A DNA stretch of 64,000 nucleotides from Rhodoferax sp. (GTDB lineage Bacteria > Pseudomonadota > Gammaproteobacteria > Burkholderiales > Burkholderiaceae_C), in assembly GCA_030645355.1 (NCBI GenBank), contig JAUSNJ010000024.1, forward strand, positions 19,846 to 83,845. Reading direction: 5' to 3'. Both the position numbers and the translations under genes were made by a program. Numbering within the stretch: position 1 is the first letter of the stretch; every line of letters begins with the position of its first letter. Positions 52,701-62,066 of this stretch are shown piece by piece. The notes under the pieces were generated by a model that had not been told where the DNA came from, did not search any database, and saw nothing but the letters and a program-made list of their open reading frames with translations.

Positions 52701-53791
52701 ACCACCCAGTCCAACGCCTGCATGTAGGCCGGCTGCACCATCAGCGCCTCCCAGTCCAGCGCGGGCGTGACCGGCAGCAGCGCACGCCGGCGCGCCTCGC
52801 TGGCGTCACTGGCCTGCCACTGGCCTTTGAGCTGGGCTTCGGTCAACCCGGCAATCAGTTCGTCCACGGCACTGCCACCGCCAACGCTGCTGGCGGTGGA
52901 CTGGTTGCACAGCAGCACCATGTCGCAGCCCGCGGTGAGTGCCGCTACTGCCGCCTCGGTGTAGCTGACAGCCCTGCCGTCAATCCGGCGCGCCCCGGCC
53001 ATGGACAGGTCGTCACTAAAGATGGCGCCACCAAAGCCCAGTTGGCCGCGCAGGATGTCATTGAGCCAGGTGCTGGAGAAGCCTGCCGCTCGCGCATCCA
53101 CCTTGGGATAGATGACATGGGCCGGCATCACGCTGGTGGTCACCGTGTTGAGCCAGCGGTAGGGTGCGGCGTCGTCGGCCAGGATGGCTTTGAGGCTGCG
53201 CTTGTCGACCGGAATGTCGGTGTGCGAGTCGGCCCTGACGAAGCCGTGGCCGGGGAAATGCTTACCGCAATTGGCCATGCCGCTTTGCAGCAGGCCGTGC
53301 ATCAGGCTCTTGGCCAGCAGGCTGACCACGCGCGGATCACGGCCGAAGGAGCGGTCGCCGATGACAGAGCTCTCACCGTAGTCCAGGTCCAGCACGGGCG
53401 TGAAACTCAAGTCCACACCGCAGGCGCGCAGCTCGGCACCCAGCACGTAGCCGCAGGCGGTGGCCGCGTTGGTGGCGTCCAGCGGCCCGGCATGGGTGTT
53501 GGCCTTCGGGGACGCCAGCCACATTTCACCCAGTGCACGCATGGGCGGAAGGTGGGTGAATCCATCGGTCTTGAACCGCTGCACGCGGCCGCCTTCATGG
53601 TCCACGCAGATCAGCAGGTCGGCGCGGACTTTCTTGATGTCACGGCACAGGGCAGTGAGCTGGGCGCGGTCTTGCCAGTTGCGCGCAAACAGAATCAGCC
53701 CGCCGACCAGCGGGTGGCGCAGGCGCTGGCGGTCCACCGGGGTCAGGGACAGGCCGGCAATGTCGATAATGAGGGGGGCGTGGAAGGTCAT
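52697..53791 (-). CDS. nagZ: Beta-N-acetylhexosaminidase (NagZ)
   Basis: Cytoplasmic family 3 glycosidase that removes N-acetylglucosamine from anhydromuropeptides in peptidoglycan recycling. The NagZ signature KHFPGHG with the DSHTDIP dyad is near residues 170-186, and the nucleophile region is AIFSDDLSM. The 364-residue length is normal. The track ORF includes 28 residues upstream, part of which come from a repeat copy; the ATG of MTFHAPLIIDI is the true start. The rhombosortase start overlaps its stop, so the two are cotranscribed. acpS, a frequent neighbour, lies 3 kb away. Confidence 0.95.
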   Translation of the reverse strand: MTFHAPLIIDIAGLSLTPVDRQRLRHPLVGGLILFARNWQDRAQLTALCRDIKKVRADLLICVDHEGGRVQRFKTDGFTHLPPMRALGEMWLASPKANTHAGPLDATNAATACGYVLGAELRACGVDLSFTPVLDLDYGESSVIGDRSFGRDPRVVSLLAKSLMHGLLQSGMANCGKHFPGHGFVRADSHTDIPVDKRSLKAILADDAAPYRWLNTVTTSVMPAHVIYPKVDARAAGFSSTWLNDILRGQLGFGGAIFSDDLSMAGARRIDGRAVSYTEAAVAALTAGCDMVLLCNQSTASSVGGGSAVDELIAGLTEAQLKGQWQASDASEARRRALLPVTPALDWEALMVQPAYMQALDWVV

Positions 53792-53816
53792 GGAAGTACT
53801 CCAGTAGCGCGTGATT

Positions 53817-53869
53817 GCTATACATTTAGTAGCTGTATTCTCATATTGTACGAGGGCTGGAGGCCAATT
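53817..53869 (+). repeat. Dispersed repeat, intergenic copy upstream of nagZ
   Basis: GCTATACATTTAGTAGCTG..ATTGTACGAGGGCTGGAGGCCAATT is a clear copy in the divergent gap between nagZ and the acetyltransferase gene. Confidence 0.85.
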
Positions 53870-53931
53870 GGACATACAAGCTTTCCGCGCCGGGTCGCTT
53901 GGTGCAAACTATGTGAACCACAAGAAACGCC

Positions 53932-54501
53932 ATGCGACCCTCCATGAACGACTTCCCCACCCTGCAAACCCCGCGCCTGCACCTGCGCGAGATCACCGCC
54001 GCCGATGCACCCGCCTTGTTGGCCATCCATGGCGACGCGCAGGCCATGCGCTGGTTTGGCACCGACCCCCTCACGGAGCTGCCACAAGCCGCGAAACTGG
54101 TCGAGACCTTTGCCGCGTGGCGCAAGCTGCCCAACCCCGGCGTGCGCTGGGGCATTGCGCTGCAAGACGGTGGTGCACTGATCGGCAGTTGCGGCCTGTT
54201 CAAGTGGAACCGGGGCTGGCGTTGTTGCACGCTGGGCTATGAGCTGGCGCAACCCGCCTGGGGCCAGGGCTATATGCGCGAAGCGCTGACGGCCGCGCTG
54301 GACTGGGGCTTTGACAATATGGCGCTGAACCGCATCGAAGCCCAGGTGCATCCGGACAACACCGCGTCCCTCAAGAGTGTGCAGGCCCTTGGGTTTGAGT
54401 ACGAGGGGCGCATACGCCAGGCCGGATTCTGGCTGGGCCGGTACCATGACCTGCTGCAATACGGTCTGCTGCGCAGCGACTACCCAAGGCCCACACCATG
54501 A
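53932..54501 (+). CDS. GNAT-family N-acetyltransferase (RimJ/RimL-like)
   Basis: A 189-residue acetyl-CoA-dependent transferase. TPRLHLREITAADAPALLAI opens the fold, GYELAQPAWGQGYMREAL carries the acetyl-CoA loop, and NTASLKSVQALGFEYEGRIRQ is the RimJ/RimL-type ending. The substrate may be a protein N-terminus or a small amine. A second ATG four codons in (MNDFPTL) is an equally possible start. The stop overlaps the next gene's ATG. Confidence 0.85.
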   Translation: MRPSMNDFPTLQTPRLHLREITAADAPALLAIHGDAQAMRWFGTDPLTELPQAAKLVETFAAWRKLPNPGVRWGIALQDGGALIGSCGLFKWNRGWRCCTLGYELAQPAWGQGYMREALTAALDWGFDNMALNRIEAQVHPDNTASLKSVQALGFEYEGRIRQAGFWLGRYHDLLQYGLLRSDYPRPTP

Positions 54502-55541
54502 TGAATTTGCAAACCCTTGTGGGCACGGAGCTGCCCATCATCCAGGCGCCCATGGCAGGGGTGCAGGGCAGTGCACTGACGGTTGCCGTGTCCAACGCCG
54601 GTGGCCTGGGCTCCCTGCCCGGCGCCATGCTCACGCCCGATGCGCTGCGCCAGGAGCTGACCGCCATTCGCGCCCAGACCACGCGGCCCTACAACGTCAA
54701 TTTTTTCTGCCACACCCAGCCCGCGCCAGACCCCGCACGCGAGGCCGCCTGGCGCGCTGCGCTGGCACCCTATTACGCCGAGTTCGGCATAGACCCGGCC
54801 AGCATTGCCACGGCCCCGGCCCGCCTGCCCTTCAGCGCCGCGGTGGCCGATGTGCTGGCCGAATTTGAACCTCCCGTGGTGAGCTTTCACTTTGGCTTGC
54901 CATCGCCCGACCTGCTGGCACGGGTAAAAGCCTGGGGCGCCAGGGTGCTGTCCTCCGCCACCACCGTGGATGAGGCGCTGTGGCTGCAGGCCCACGGTGT
55001 GGACGCCGTCATTGCCCAGGGCCTGGAAGCTGGCGGCCACCGGGGCATGTTTTTGTCGGACGACCTGACTACCCAGGTGGGCACTTTTGCCCTGCTGCCC
55101 CAACTGGTGCGCGCCCTGCACGTGCCGGTGATCGCCGCTGGCGGCATCGCCGACGCCCGGGGCGTGGCTGCGGCCCTGGTGCTGGGCGCGGCGGGCGTGC
55201 AAGTCGGCACGGCCTACCTGCTGTGCCCCGAAGCCACCACCAGCGCCGTGCACCGCGCCGTGCTGCAAAGCGATGCCGCCCGCCACACCGCATTGACCAA
55301 CCTGTTCACGGGTCGCCCAGCGCGTGGCATCGTCAACCGCATCCTGCGCGAGCTGGGATCGATCAGCCCACTGGCGCCCCGTTTTCCACTGGCCACCTCG
55401 GCCGTGGCACCGCTGCGTGCCAAGGCCGAGGGCTTGGCCAGCGGCGATTTTTCCCCGCTGTGGGCGGGGCAGAATGTTGCGGGGTGCCGGGAGGTGCCGG
55501 CTGCGGTGTTGACACAGGAATTGGTCAGAGGCGTGGGTTGA
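54498..55541 (+). CDS. Nitronate monooxygenase family flavoprotein
   Basis: FMN-dependent TIM-barrel enzyme of the nitronate monooxygenase/2-nitropropane dioxygenase family; 347 residues. Visible motifs are IIQAPMAGVQGSALTVAVSNAGGLGSL at the N-terminus, the HFGLPS strand, QGLEAGGHRG and the phosphate-binding AAGGIADARG. The family oxidises alkyl nitronates; some members are enoyl reductases, so the substrate is not certain. It is coupled to the upstream acetyltransferase gene by an ATGA overlap. Confidence 0.88.
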   Translation: MMNLQTLVGTELPIIQAPMAGVQGSALTVAVSNAGGLGSLPGAMLTPDALRQELTAIRAQTTRPYNVNFFCHTQPAPDPAREAAWRAALAPYYAEFGIDPASIATAPARLPFSAAVADVLAEFEPPVVSFHFGLPSPDLLARVKAWGARVLSSATTVDEALWLQAHGVDAVIAQGLEAGGHRGMFLSDDLTTQVGTFALLPQLVRALHVPVIAAGGIADARGVAAALVLGAAGVQVGTAYLLCPEATTSAVHRAVLQSDAARHTALTNLFTGRPARGIVNRILRELGSISPLAPRFPLATSAVAPLRAKAEGLASGDFSPLWAGQNVAGCREVPAAVLTQELVRGVG

Positions 55542-55552
55542 CGGGAGGTCTG

Positions 55553-55570
55553 GAACGCGCACGCGCGTTC
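55553..55570. promoter_or_regulatory. Palindrome upstream of the PAS-GGDEF gene
   Basis: GAACGCGC-AC-GCGCGTTC has perfect 8-bp arms and lies about 100 bp before the PAS-GGDEF start, 11 bp after the nitronate monooxygenase stop. It could be an operator or a short terminator stem; no T-run follows. Confidence 0.35.
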
Positions 55571-55670
55571 AGGTGTATAACTCGCTGAATAAGGGGTTGC
55601 ACGGAAGGCAAACGGCGTCGGAGGCATTGGGGGTACGCACCGGTACGTGCTGCACACGAGGAGATTCTGA

Positions 55671-56966
55671 ATGGGTACGAGCGGCACACAGGTAAACCAT
55701 CGCCAGGCGATCGAGACGTCGCTGGATGGCTACTTGCACATCTCGAAACTGGGGCTGCTGCTGGACGTGAATGCGGCCTATTGCGACCTCTCGGGGTACA
55801 CCCGCGAAGAGCTGCTGGGAATGCATATCTCTGCATTGGGAGAAAGTGCCGAAAAGGTCAAGGCGAACACCGAACACATCATCAAGTTCGGGGCCCACCG
55901 TTTCGAAACCATCCATAGGCGCAAGGACGGCTCCCCGTGGTACGCGGACGTGTCTGCGGCCTATTCGGAAGTGAATGACGGGGAAGTATTTGCTTTTCTG
56001 CGGGACATCACCGATCGCAAGAAAACCGAAGCGGCGCTGCGCGAGCAAAGCGAGTTCTTCCGCCTGATCACGGAAAATCTGGACGGATTCGTCGCGGTGC
56101 TCGACCTCGACGGCGTGCGGGTCTACAACAGCCCGTCGTACGTACGCCTGCTGGGCAACATCAAGACCGCCGGCACCTCGTCTTTCGTGGAAATTCATCC
56201 TGATGATCGCGACCGCGTCGTGCAGGCCTTCCGCAAGACGGTCGCCACCGGAATCGGGCAACACCTGGAATACCGGTTCATGCTGCCCCACGAAAAAGGC
56301 ATGCGTGTCATGGAATCCCGCAGCGGCGTGATCCGGGACAGCATGGGCCGGATCAAGAACGTGGCGGTGGTCTCCTATGACATCACGGAGCGCAAACGCA
56401 ATGAAGCGCAGGTGCATGACATGGCGTTCAACGACGTCCTCACCGGACTTCCGAACCGCCGCCTGCTGGGCGATCGGCTGAAGCAGACCCTGGCGGGGAG
56501 CAAGCGCAGTGGTTGCTACAACGCGCTCATTTTTCTGGATCTGGACAATTTCAAACCCGTCAATGATCGCCACGGGCATGCGGTGGGTGACCTGCTGCTG
56601 GTCGAGGTGGCGGGGCGTCTCAAACGCCTGATGCGTGCGGAGGACACGGTCGCCCGCATTGGAGGCGACGAGTTCGTCGTGATACTGAGCGCATTGAGCA
56701 CCAACAAAGTCGAAGCGGAGTCACTCACCCAGGCCATTGCCGAAAAGATTTGTGCTGCCATTTCGAAACCCTATGTGCTCGTGACGCAACCGGACGCAGA
56801 CATGCAGTCCACGGTGAAACACCATTGCACGGCGAGCATTGGTGTATCGCTGTTTGTGGACCACGAAGCCAAACCCGAGGACATACTTCGTTGGGCGGAT
56901 CTGGCCATGTACCAGGCCAAGGAAGCGGGTCGCAATGCCATCCGTTTCCACGAGTCCGCCGATTGA
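55671..56966 (+). CDS. PAS-PAS-GGDEF diguanylate cyclase
   Basis: A 431-residue cytoplasmic protein without membrane helices. Two PAS domains (about residues 8-118 and 125-245) precede a GGDEF domain with intact GGDEF at about 330 (RIGGDEFVVIL) and LDLDNFKPVNDRHGHAVGD upstream. Active c-di-GMP synthesis is expected, with PAS-mediated input of unknown signal. GAGGAG lies before the ATG. It is the second c-di-GMP gene in the window. Confidence 0.92.
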   Translation: MGTSGTQVNHRQAIETSLDGYLHISKLGLLLDVNAAYCDLSGYTREELLGMHISALGESAEKVKANTEHIIKFGAHRFETIHRRKDGSPWYADVSAAYSEVNDGEVFAFLRDITDRKKTEAALREQSEFFRLITENLDGFVAVLDLDGVRVYNSPSYVRLLGNIKTAGTSSFVEIHPDDRDRVVQAFRKTVATGIGQHLEYRFMLPHEKGMRVMESRSGVIRDSMGRIKNVAVVSYDITERKRNEAQVHDMAFNDVLTGLPNRRLLGDRLKQTLAGSKRSGCYNALIFLDLDNFKPVNDRHGHAVGDLLLVEVAGRLKRLMRAEDTVARIGGDEFVVILSALSTNKVEAESLTQAIAEKICAAISKPYVLVTQPDADMQSTVKHHCTASIGVSLFVDHEAKPEDILRWADLAMYQAKEAGRNAIRFHESAD

Positions 56967-57006
56967 TGCAATTTCAGCAGGCACCGCGTCGCGGGGGGCC
57001 TCCACA

Positions 57007-57408
57007 CTAGGTTTCTGATGCCGCTTCCACCACGCAGAAGCTCGCCGCGTAGTCGGTCTCGTCGGTCACGCTGATGTGTGCGCTGAGTTTGCGGGCTTCG
57101 AACCATTCCTTGAGCCCACCGTGCAGCACGACGATGGGCGCCCCACTGGGCAACTTGGCGATCTCACACAGGCGCCAGGTCATGGGCATGCGCATGCCCA
57201 GGCCAATGGCCTTGCTGAAGGCCTCTTTGGCAGAAAAACGCGTGGCCAGGTAGCGCACACCACGCTCGGGCCAGCGCTGGCTGCGCGCCTGCCAGGTGGC
57301 GAACTCGCCGTCGCTCAGAACTTTGAGCGCGAAGCGGTCGCCATGGCGCTCCAGGCTGTCGCGGATGCGGCGCACGTCGCAGATGTCGGTTCCGATGCCG
57401 TAGATCAT
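57007..57408 (-). CDS. acpS: Holo-[acyl-carrier-protein] synthase
   Basis: Attaches 4'-phosphopantetheine to ACP. The Mg-binding [12 protein letters not shown] is at residues 4-15, and the second signature [13 protein letters not shown] is near 57-69; 133 residues. It is the last gene of lepA-lepB-DUF4845-rnc-era-recO-pdxJ-acpS, the standard order, separated from pdxJ by 85 bp containing a GC-rich hairpin. Confidence 0.96.
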   Translation of the reverse strand: MIYGIGTDICDVRRIRDSLERHGDRFALKVLSDGEFATWQARSQRWPERGVRYLATRFSAKEAFSKAIGLGMRMPMTWRLCEIAKLPSGAPIVVLHGGLKEWFEARKLSAHISVTDETDYAASFCVVEAASET

Positions 57409-57438
57409 GGGAAAGTGGCCCCCACGCTTGCCACTGCG

Positions 57439-57480
57439 TGTGCTGCGCTGCCCCCCCAGGGGGCCTTCGCGGCTTGGGAC
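57439..57480. repeat. GC-rich hairpin element between pdxJ and acpS
   Basis: GCTGCCCCCCCAGGGGGCC followed by TTCGCGGCTTGGGA contains a CCCCC/GGGGG stem. I recall similar C-run/G-run hairpins as recurrent intergenic elements in Comamonadaceae; that is from memory and not shown by this window alone. Confidence 0.45.
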
Positions 57481-57493
57481 GGCCCGGCGCCGC

Positions 57494-58240
57494 TCATGCC
57501 AAACAATCCAGATAGGCCTTGATGGTAGCCGCGTAGCCCAGCTCCAGCGCGTCGGAGATCAGTGCGTGGCCGATGGACACCTCCTGCACACCCGGAACCT
57601 TTTGCACAAAGGCGGCCAGGTTGTCGCGGTTCAGGTCGTGGCCGGCGTTGACGCCCAGCCCCGCGTCCAGCGCAGCCTGGGCGGCACGGGCGAAGCGCTG
57701 CAACTGGGCATCCTGCTCGGGCGTGCCCCAGGCGGCGGCATAGGGCTCGGTGTAGAGCTCGATGCGGTCGGCGCCCACAGCCTTGGCGGCGGCCATGGAT
57801 TCGGGCTCTGCATCCATGAACAGGCTCACGCGCAGGCCCAGGGCATGGGCCTGATCAATCAAGGGTTTCAGACGTGCGGCATCCTGCGGAAAGGTCCAGC
57901 CGTGGTCGCTGGTGAACTGGCCCTCGGAGTCGGGCACAAAGGTGACCTGGTGCACCGGCAGCTTGCGCGCCACCAGATCGGCCACGCAGTCCATCAGGTT
58001 GTGGAACGGGTTGCCCTCGACATTGAATTCGCGGTCCGGCCAGGCCTTGAGCAGCGCGGCCAGATCCACTACATCGTCGGCGCGGATATGGCGTGCGTCC
58101 GGGCGTGGGTGCACGGTGATGCCCGCCGCACCCGCCTGCAGGCACAGCGTGGCCGCGCGGGTGACGCTGGGGAGCCCTAAGTGGCGGGTGTTGCGCACCA
58201 GGGCAACCTTGTTGAGGTTAACGGAGAGACTGGTGATCAT
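57494..58240 (-). CDS. pdxJ: Pyridoxine 5'-phosphate synthase
   Basis: Last step of the DXP-dependent vitamin B6 pathway. TIM-barrel protein of 248 residues with [35 protein letters not shown] and GHDLNRDNL. The track ORF extends 57 residues into recO; the ATG that overlaps the recO stop (ATGA) is the real start. Confidence 0.96.
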   Translation of the reverse strand: MITSLSVNLNKVALVRNTRHLGLPSVTRAATLCLQAGAAGITVHPRPDARHIRADDVVDLAALLKAWPDREFNVEGNPFHNLMDCVADLVARKLPVHQVTFVPDSEGQFTSDHGWTFPQDAARLKPLIDQAHALGLRVSLFMDAEPESMAAAKAVGADRIELYTEPYAAAWGTPEQDAQLQRFARAAQAALDAGLGVNAGHDLNRDNLAAFVQKVPGVQEVSIGHALISDALELGYAATIKAYLDCLA

Positions 58241-58986
58241 AAAGTTTGAATATCCATCATCATCTGACGGGTGCGCAGGGTCTTGACACCGCAATGGTAG
58301 TGCAACAGGGCGCGCAGCTGGGGCTTGAGTTCGCTGGTCACGGCAGCGCAGGCGCGCAAGGTGGTCGTGAAGGGCGCACCGTCTTCCAGCGCGGCCTGCA
58401 AATCGCTCCATTGCCCGCCGCTCAGGCTGGCGCGGTCGTCGTCGTGGGCCAGGCGCAGGCCACCCTCGGGCACCAGGCTGTAGCGGGCATCGGCGTCCAG
58501 CGCGCCCAGTGTCAGGGTTTGCAGGTCCAGTTGCGGCAGCAGGCCAATTTCCCGCAACAACAGCAGCTCATAGGTTCGCAGCGCGGCTTGCAGGACCTCG
58601 CCATGCTCACTGGCCAGCACGCGCACGACGTTGGCATACACATCAAACAGCACGGGGTGCGGGTCGTCGCGGGCCAGCAGGGTGAGCAACAGTTCGTTCA
58701 GGTAATAGCCCGACAAGAGCGCATCGCCCGTGGGCATGACGTGGCCGCCCTGCCACTCGGCGCTCTTCAGGGTGCGGATCTCCGCATCACCGCCAAAAGC
58801 CACATGCAGCATCTGCAGCGGCAGCAGCACCGGGCGAAAACTGGAGCTGGGCCGCTTGGCGCCCTTGGCCACCAGCGCAATGCGCCCGTGGTTTCGCGTC
58901 AGCACCTCCAGGATCAGGCTGGACTCGCTCCAGTCGTAGCGGTGCAGCACATACGCGGGCTCGTCAGAGATGCGCTTTGTGGCCAC
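58237..58986 (-). CDS. recO: DNA repair protein RecO
   Basis: Recombination mediator that loads RecA with RecR. The 249-residue product has an N-terminal OB-fold ([36 protein letters not shown]) and a helical C-terminal part. It starts with GTG directly after the era TAA, with no intervening base. It overlaps pdxJ by 4 bp. Confidence 0.94.
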   Translation of the reverse strand: MATKRISDEPAYVLHRYDWSESSLILEVLTRNHGRIALVAKGAKRPSSSFRPVLLPLQMLHVAFGGDAEIRTLKSAEWQGGHVMPTGDALLSGYYLNELLLTLLARDDPHPVLFDVYANVVRVLASEHGEVLQAALRTYELLLLREIGLLPQLDLQTLTLGALDADARYSLVPEGGLRLAHDDDRASLSGGQWSDLQAALEDGAPFTTTLRACAAVTSELKPQLRALLHYHCGVKTLRTRQMMMDIQTL

Positions 58987-60045
58987 TTACTCATAGCCGA
59001 ATGAACGGACACGGGCCTCGTCGTCTGCCCAGCCGGAGCGCACCTTGACCCAGAGTTCGAGGAAGACCTTGGCATCGGCCAACTTTTCCAGCTCGACGCG
59101 GGTTTCCATGCCGATGCGTTTGATGCGTTCGCCCTTGTCGCCAATGACCATGGCCTTGTGGGTGTCGCGCTCGACGACGATGGTGGCGGCGATGCGCAGC
59201 AGGCGCTTCTGGCCTTTGCGTTGCGGTGGCTCTTCTTCAAACTTGTCGATGACCACGGTCGAGGTATAGGGCAACTCGTCGCCGGTCAGGCGGAACAGCT
59301 TCTCGCGCACCAACTCGCTGGCCAGGAATTTCTCGCTGCGGTCGGTGAGTTCGTCTTCGGCATACCACCAGGCCTGCTCGGGCAGGTACTTTTCGCAGAT
59401 GCCCAACAGACGCTCCGTGTCCTTGGCACTCTTGGCCGACATGGGCACAAATTCCGCAAACTGGTGCTTGTCCTGCATGGTTTGCAACCACGGTGCAATA
59501 TCACCCCGGCGGTGGATGTTGTCGAGCTTGTTGGCAATCAACAGCGTGGGAATGTTCTTGCCCAGCAGGGCCAGTACCCGCGCGTCGGCGGGCGTGAAGC
59601 TGCCAGCCTCGACGACGAACAAAATCAGGTCCACATCGGCCACGGCGCCCTGCACCGTCTTGTTCAGTGACTTGTTCAGCGCATTGGCGTGCAGGGTCTG
59701 GAATCCGGGCGTGTCGACAAACACAAACTGCGTGGCGCCGCGGGTGTGCATGCCGGTGATGCGGTGGCGCGTGGTCTGCGCCTTGCGCGAGGTGATACTG
59801 ATCTTCTGCCCCACCAAGGCGTTGAGCAGTGTGGATTTGCCGACATTGGGCTTGCCAACAATCGCCACCAGGCCGCAACGTTGGCCTTCATCGGCCTGCG
59901 TGCCGGGCTGCGCCAATTTGGGGGTGCTCTTGAGCAGGCCTTCGAGCATGCTGTCCAGATCGGGCTGCACGTCATTTACATCGCCAGCCCTCGTGGATGC
60001 TGCATCTGTAGCTATGGTTTTCGTAGTATTTTTTTTGGATGTCAT
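58987..60045 (-). CDS. era: GTPase Era with repeat-bearing N-terminal extension
   Basis: Essential 16S rRNA-binding GTPase of late 30S assembly. G1 GKPNVGKST (about residue 65), G3 DTPG and G4 NKLD are present, followed by a KH domain ([15 protein letters not shown]). At 352 residues it is about 50 longer than E. coli Era because of a polar N-terminal extension (about residues 1-58). Codons 6-25 of that extension coincide with a dispersed-repeat copy. The ATG overlaps the rnc stop (ATGA), fixing the start; the longer track ORF is not supported. Confidence 0.95.
   Translation of the reverse strand: MTSKKNTTKTIATDAASTRAGDVNDVQPDLDSMLEGLLKSTPKLAQPGTQADEGQRCGLVAIVGKPNVGKSTLLNALVGQKISITSRKAQTTRHRITGMHTRGATQFVFVDTPGFQTLHANALNKSLNKTVQGAVADVDLILFVVEAGSFTPADARVLALLGKNIPTLLIANKLDNIHRRGDIAPWLQTMQDKHQFAEFVPMSAKSAKDTERLLGICEKYLPEQAWWYAEDELTDRSEKFLASELVREKLFRLTGDELPYTSTVVIDKFEEEPPQRKGQKRLLRIAATIVVERDTHKAMVIGDKGERIKRIGMETRVELEKLADAKVFLELWVKVRSGWADDEARVRSFGYE
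59973..60028 (-). repeat. Dispersed repeat, copy within the era N-terminal codons
   Basis: On the gene strand TACTACGAAAACCATAGCTA..ATCCACGAGGGCTGGCGATG follows the repeat consensus through both ends. It is in sense orientation and in frame, coding roughly [17 protein letters not shown]. Confidence 0.7.
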
Positions 60046-60728
60046 GGTTTGACTTTTGCCTTGATGGTTAGCAGCATCGCGGCAGCTGCGGCCTGTTCTC
60101 CGGATCGGCGTGAGCCACCGATGCCCCGCTCGGTCAGGCGCAACTCGGGAATCTCGCACTCGACATCGAAGCTCTGTTTGTGTGCCGCGCCAATGGTGGC
60201 AACGACCTTGTACTGCGGCAGCTTCATTTTGCGGCCCTGCAGCCATTCCTGCAATTCGGTTTTGGGATCCTTGCCAATGGCATCCATGGTGGGGTTGATT
60301 TCCACCGCCTCAAAGAGACGGTGCACCAGTGCCTGCGCGACGGCAAAACCACCGTCCAGGTAGACCGCACCAATCAGCGCCTCCAGGGTGTCCGCCAGAA
60401 TGGAGGGGCGCTTTTGGCCCCCGGAGCGCACTTCGCCTTCGCCCAAGCGCATGACGTCGGGCAAACCCAAGCCTACCGCCAACTGGTGCAGGGTCTCCTG
60501 CTTGACCAGATTGGCACGCACACGCGACAAGTCGCCCTCGGGCAAGCTGGCCAACCGGGCATACAGCATGTCCGACACCGCCAGGTTCAGCACCGAGTCA
60601 CCCAAGAACTCCAAGCGTTCGTAATGATCGCTTGAGAAGCTGCGGTGGGTCAGTGCCTGGGTCAGCAGGGAAGTGTTTGAGAATTCATGTTGCAGACGGC
60701 GCTGCAACTCCACCAGTCCAGGTGCCAC
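60042..60728 (-). CDS. rnc: Ribonuclease III
   Basis: Double-strand-specific endoribonuclease for rRNA and mRNA processing. The signature [17 protein letters not shown] is near residue 37, the second acidic site is [15 protein letters not shown], and a C-terminal double-stranded RNA-binding domain is present ([13 protein letters not shown]...); 228 residues. It starts with GTG one base after the stop of the DUF4845 gene and overlaps era by 4 bp. Confidence 0.96.
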   Translation of the reverse strand: MAPGLVELQRRLQHEFSNTSLLTQALTHRSFSSDHYERLEFLGDSVLNLAVSDMLYARLASLPEGDLSRVRANLVKQETLHQLAVGLGLPDVMRLGEGEVRSGGQKRPSILADTLEALIGAVYLDGGFAVAQALVHRLFEAVEINPTMDAIGKDPKTELQEWLQGRKMKLPQYKVVATIGAAHKQSFDVECEIPELRLTERGIGGSRRSGEQAAAAAMLLTIKAKVKP

Positions 60729-60729
60729 G

Positions 60730-61086
60730 CTATTTGGAGCGACCGGCGTATTTGAGCGTCAGCCAGGCCGGACCCACCAAGTGGATTTCGCGCTGGTAGG
60801 AAAAACTCACGACCACTTTTTCACCCTCTTTGGTGATCTCCAGGTCTTTCTTGTCGACGGACTTGAAGTCATCGATGGCCTGCATCCGTTCAAAGCTGTT
60901 TCGGATATCGACGACCGATCCGCCCTCAAGTGCTGCCTTGTTGACCGCTTTGGTGATCGCCTGATACTCAATCATCGTTGGAAAAACCTGCGCGGCGACC
61001 ACACCGGTCAGCGCGATCACGGTGCCAACAAAGAGCAACCCAAAGAATGTGATGCCGCGTTGTTTGGACTTGCTATGCACTTTCAT
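60730..61086 (-). CDS. DUF4845 family membrane-anchored protein
   Basis: A 118-residue protein with one N-terminal membrane helix (QRGITFFGLLFVGTVIALTGVVAAQ) like a pseudopilin segment, then a small soluble domain. The family occurs almost only between lepB and rnc in betaproteobacteria and relatives. The function is unknown; a link to protein export is only positional. The track uses a TTG; the ATG of MKVHSKSK has AAAGGA nine bases upstream. Confidence 0.9.
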   Translation of the reverse strand: MKVHSKSKQRGITFFGLLFVGTVIALTGVVAAQVFPTMIEYQAITKAVNKAALEGGSVVDIRNSFERMQAIDDFKSVDKKDLEITKEGEKVVVSFSYQREIHLVGPAWLTLKYAGRSK

Positions 61087-61100
61087 GTGAATCGTTCCTT

Positions 61101-62066
61101 TCAATCAAACGAGCCTATGCGCTTGGGATTGCTGAAATTCATCCAGACAAAGAAGGCCTTGCCAACGATATTCTTCTCGGGCACAAAACCCCAGTACCTG
61201 GAATCCAGTGAATTATCGCGATTGTCACCCATCATGAAGTAGTGGCCTTCGGGAACTTTGCAGGTCACGCCTTCAACGGAATACAGGCAACCGTCCCGCC
61301 CCACAAAATTATCCGCACCAGGCACAAACGCCGGCCGTTCATCGTCGTTGAGCAGCTTGTGTTTCTTGTCGCCCAGTTGCTCCTCGAACTGTTTGAAGTA
61401 ACGCATGGCGTCCTCATCAAAAAACTCGGGGACGCTGGAGGTTGCAACCGCCTGGCCGTTGATCGTCAGGCGCTTGTTGATGTACGCAACCTGGTCGCCC
61501 GGCAAGCCCACCACACGCTTGATGTAGTCCAGACTGGGTTTGGGTGGGTAACGGAACACCATGACATCGCCCCGCTTCGGGGCATTACCCTCCGTCAGTT
61601 TGGTGTTGAGCACCGGCAGACGCAAGCCATAGGTAAATTTATTCACCAGAATCAAATCACCCACCAACAGGGTCGGGATCATCGAGCCGGATGGAATCTT
61701 GAAGGGCTCGACCAGAAACGAACGCAGGAAAAACACCGCAATGATCACGGGGAATAAACCGGCGGTCCAGTCCAGCCACCAGGGCTGCATCAGCAAACGC
61801 GTTTTGGCTTCCGCGATGTCTCCATCCACTTGCGTGATCCCCATCTTGCCCAGGTCAGCACGCCGCTGGATATCGGAAGCCTCCAGCGTTGCGGCAGCCT
61901 TCTCCCGTTGTGGCAAAAAGTAGTAGCGCTCGGCCAGCCAATAGACACCCGTTACCACGCTTGCCAAGAACAGCAGCAGGGCAAAATTGCCTTCGACCAG
62001 ACCCAAATACCAGGACCCCGCGTACAACGCAAAGGCTGCCAGAACGGCTGAGGTAATTGCCTGCAT
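61101..62066 (-). CDS. lepB: Signal peptidase I
   Basis: Removes Sec signal peptides at the outer face of the inner membrane. The catalytic Ser is in IPSGSMIPTL (about residue 126), the Lys in LDYIKRVVGLPGD (about 182), and box E is GDNRDNSLDSRYWG; 321 residues with two N-terminal helices (about 1-45) and a third (about 98-116). Its ATG overlaps the lepA stop (TGATG). Confidence 0.97.
   Translation of the reverse strand: MQAITSAVLAAFALYAGSWYLGLVEGNFALLLFLASVVTGVYWLAERYYFLPQREKAAATLEASDIQRRADLGKMGITQVDGDIAEAKTRLLMQPWWLDWTAGLFPVIIAVFFLRSFLVEPFKIPSGSMIPTLLVGDLILVNKFTYGLRLPVLNTKLTEGNAPKRGDVMVFRYPPKPSLDYIKRVVGLPGDQVAYINKRLTINGQAVATSSVPEFFDEDAMRYFKQFEEQLGDKKHKLLNDDERPAFVPGADNFVGRDGCLYSVEGVTCKVPEGHYFMMGDNRDNSLDSRYWGFVPEKNIVGKAFFVWMNFSNPKRIGSFD

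Noticed and set aside
60046-60246. Upstream extension of the Era ORF to residue -67
   Set aside because: It runs antisense-like through rnc in another frame; the ATG overlapping the rnc stop is the natural coupled start.
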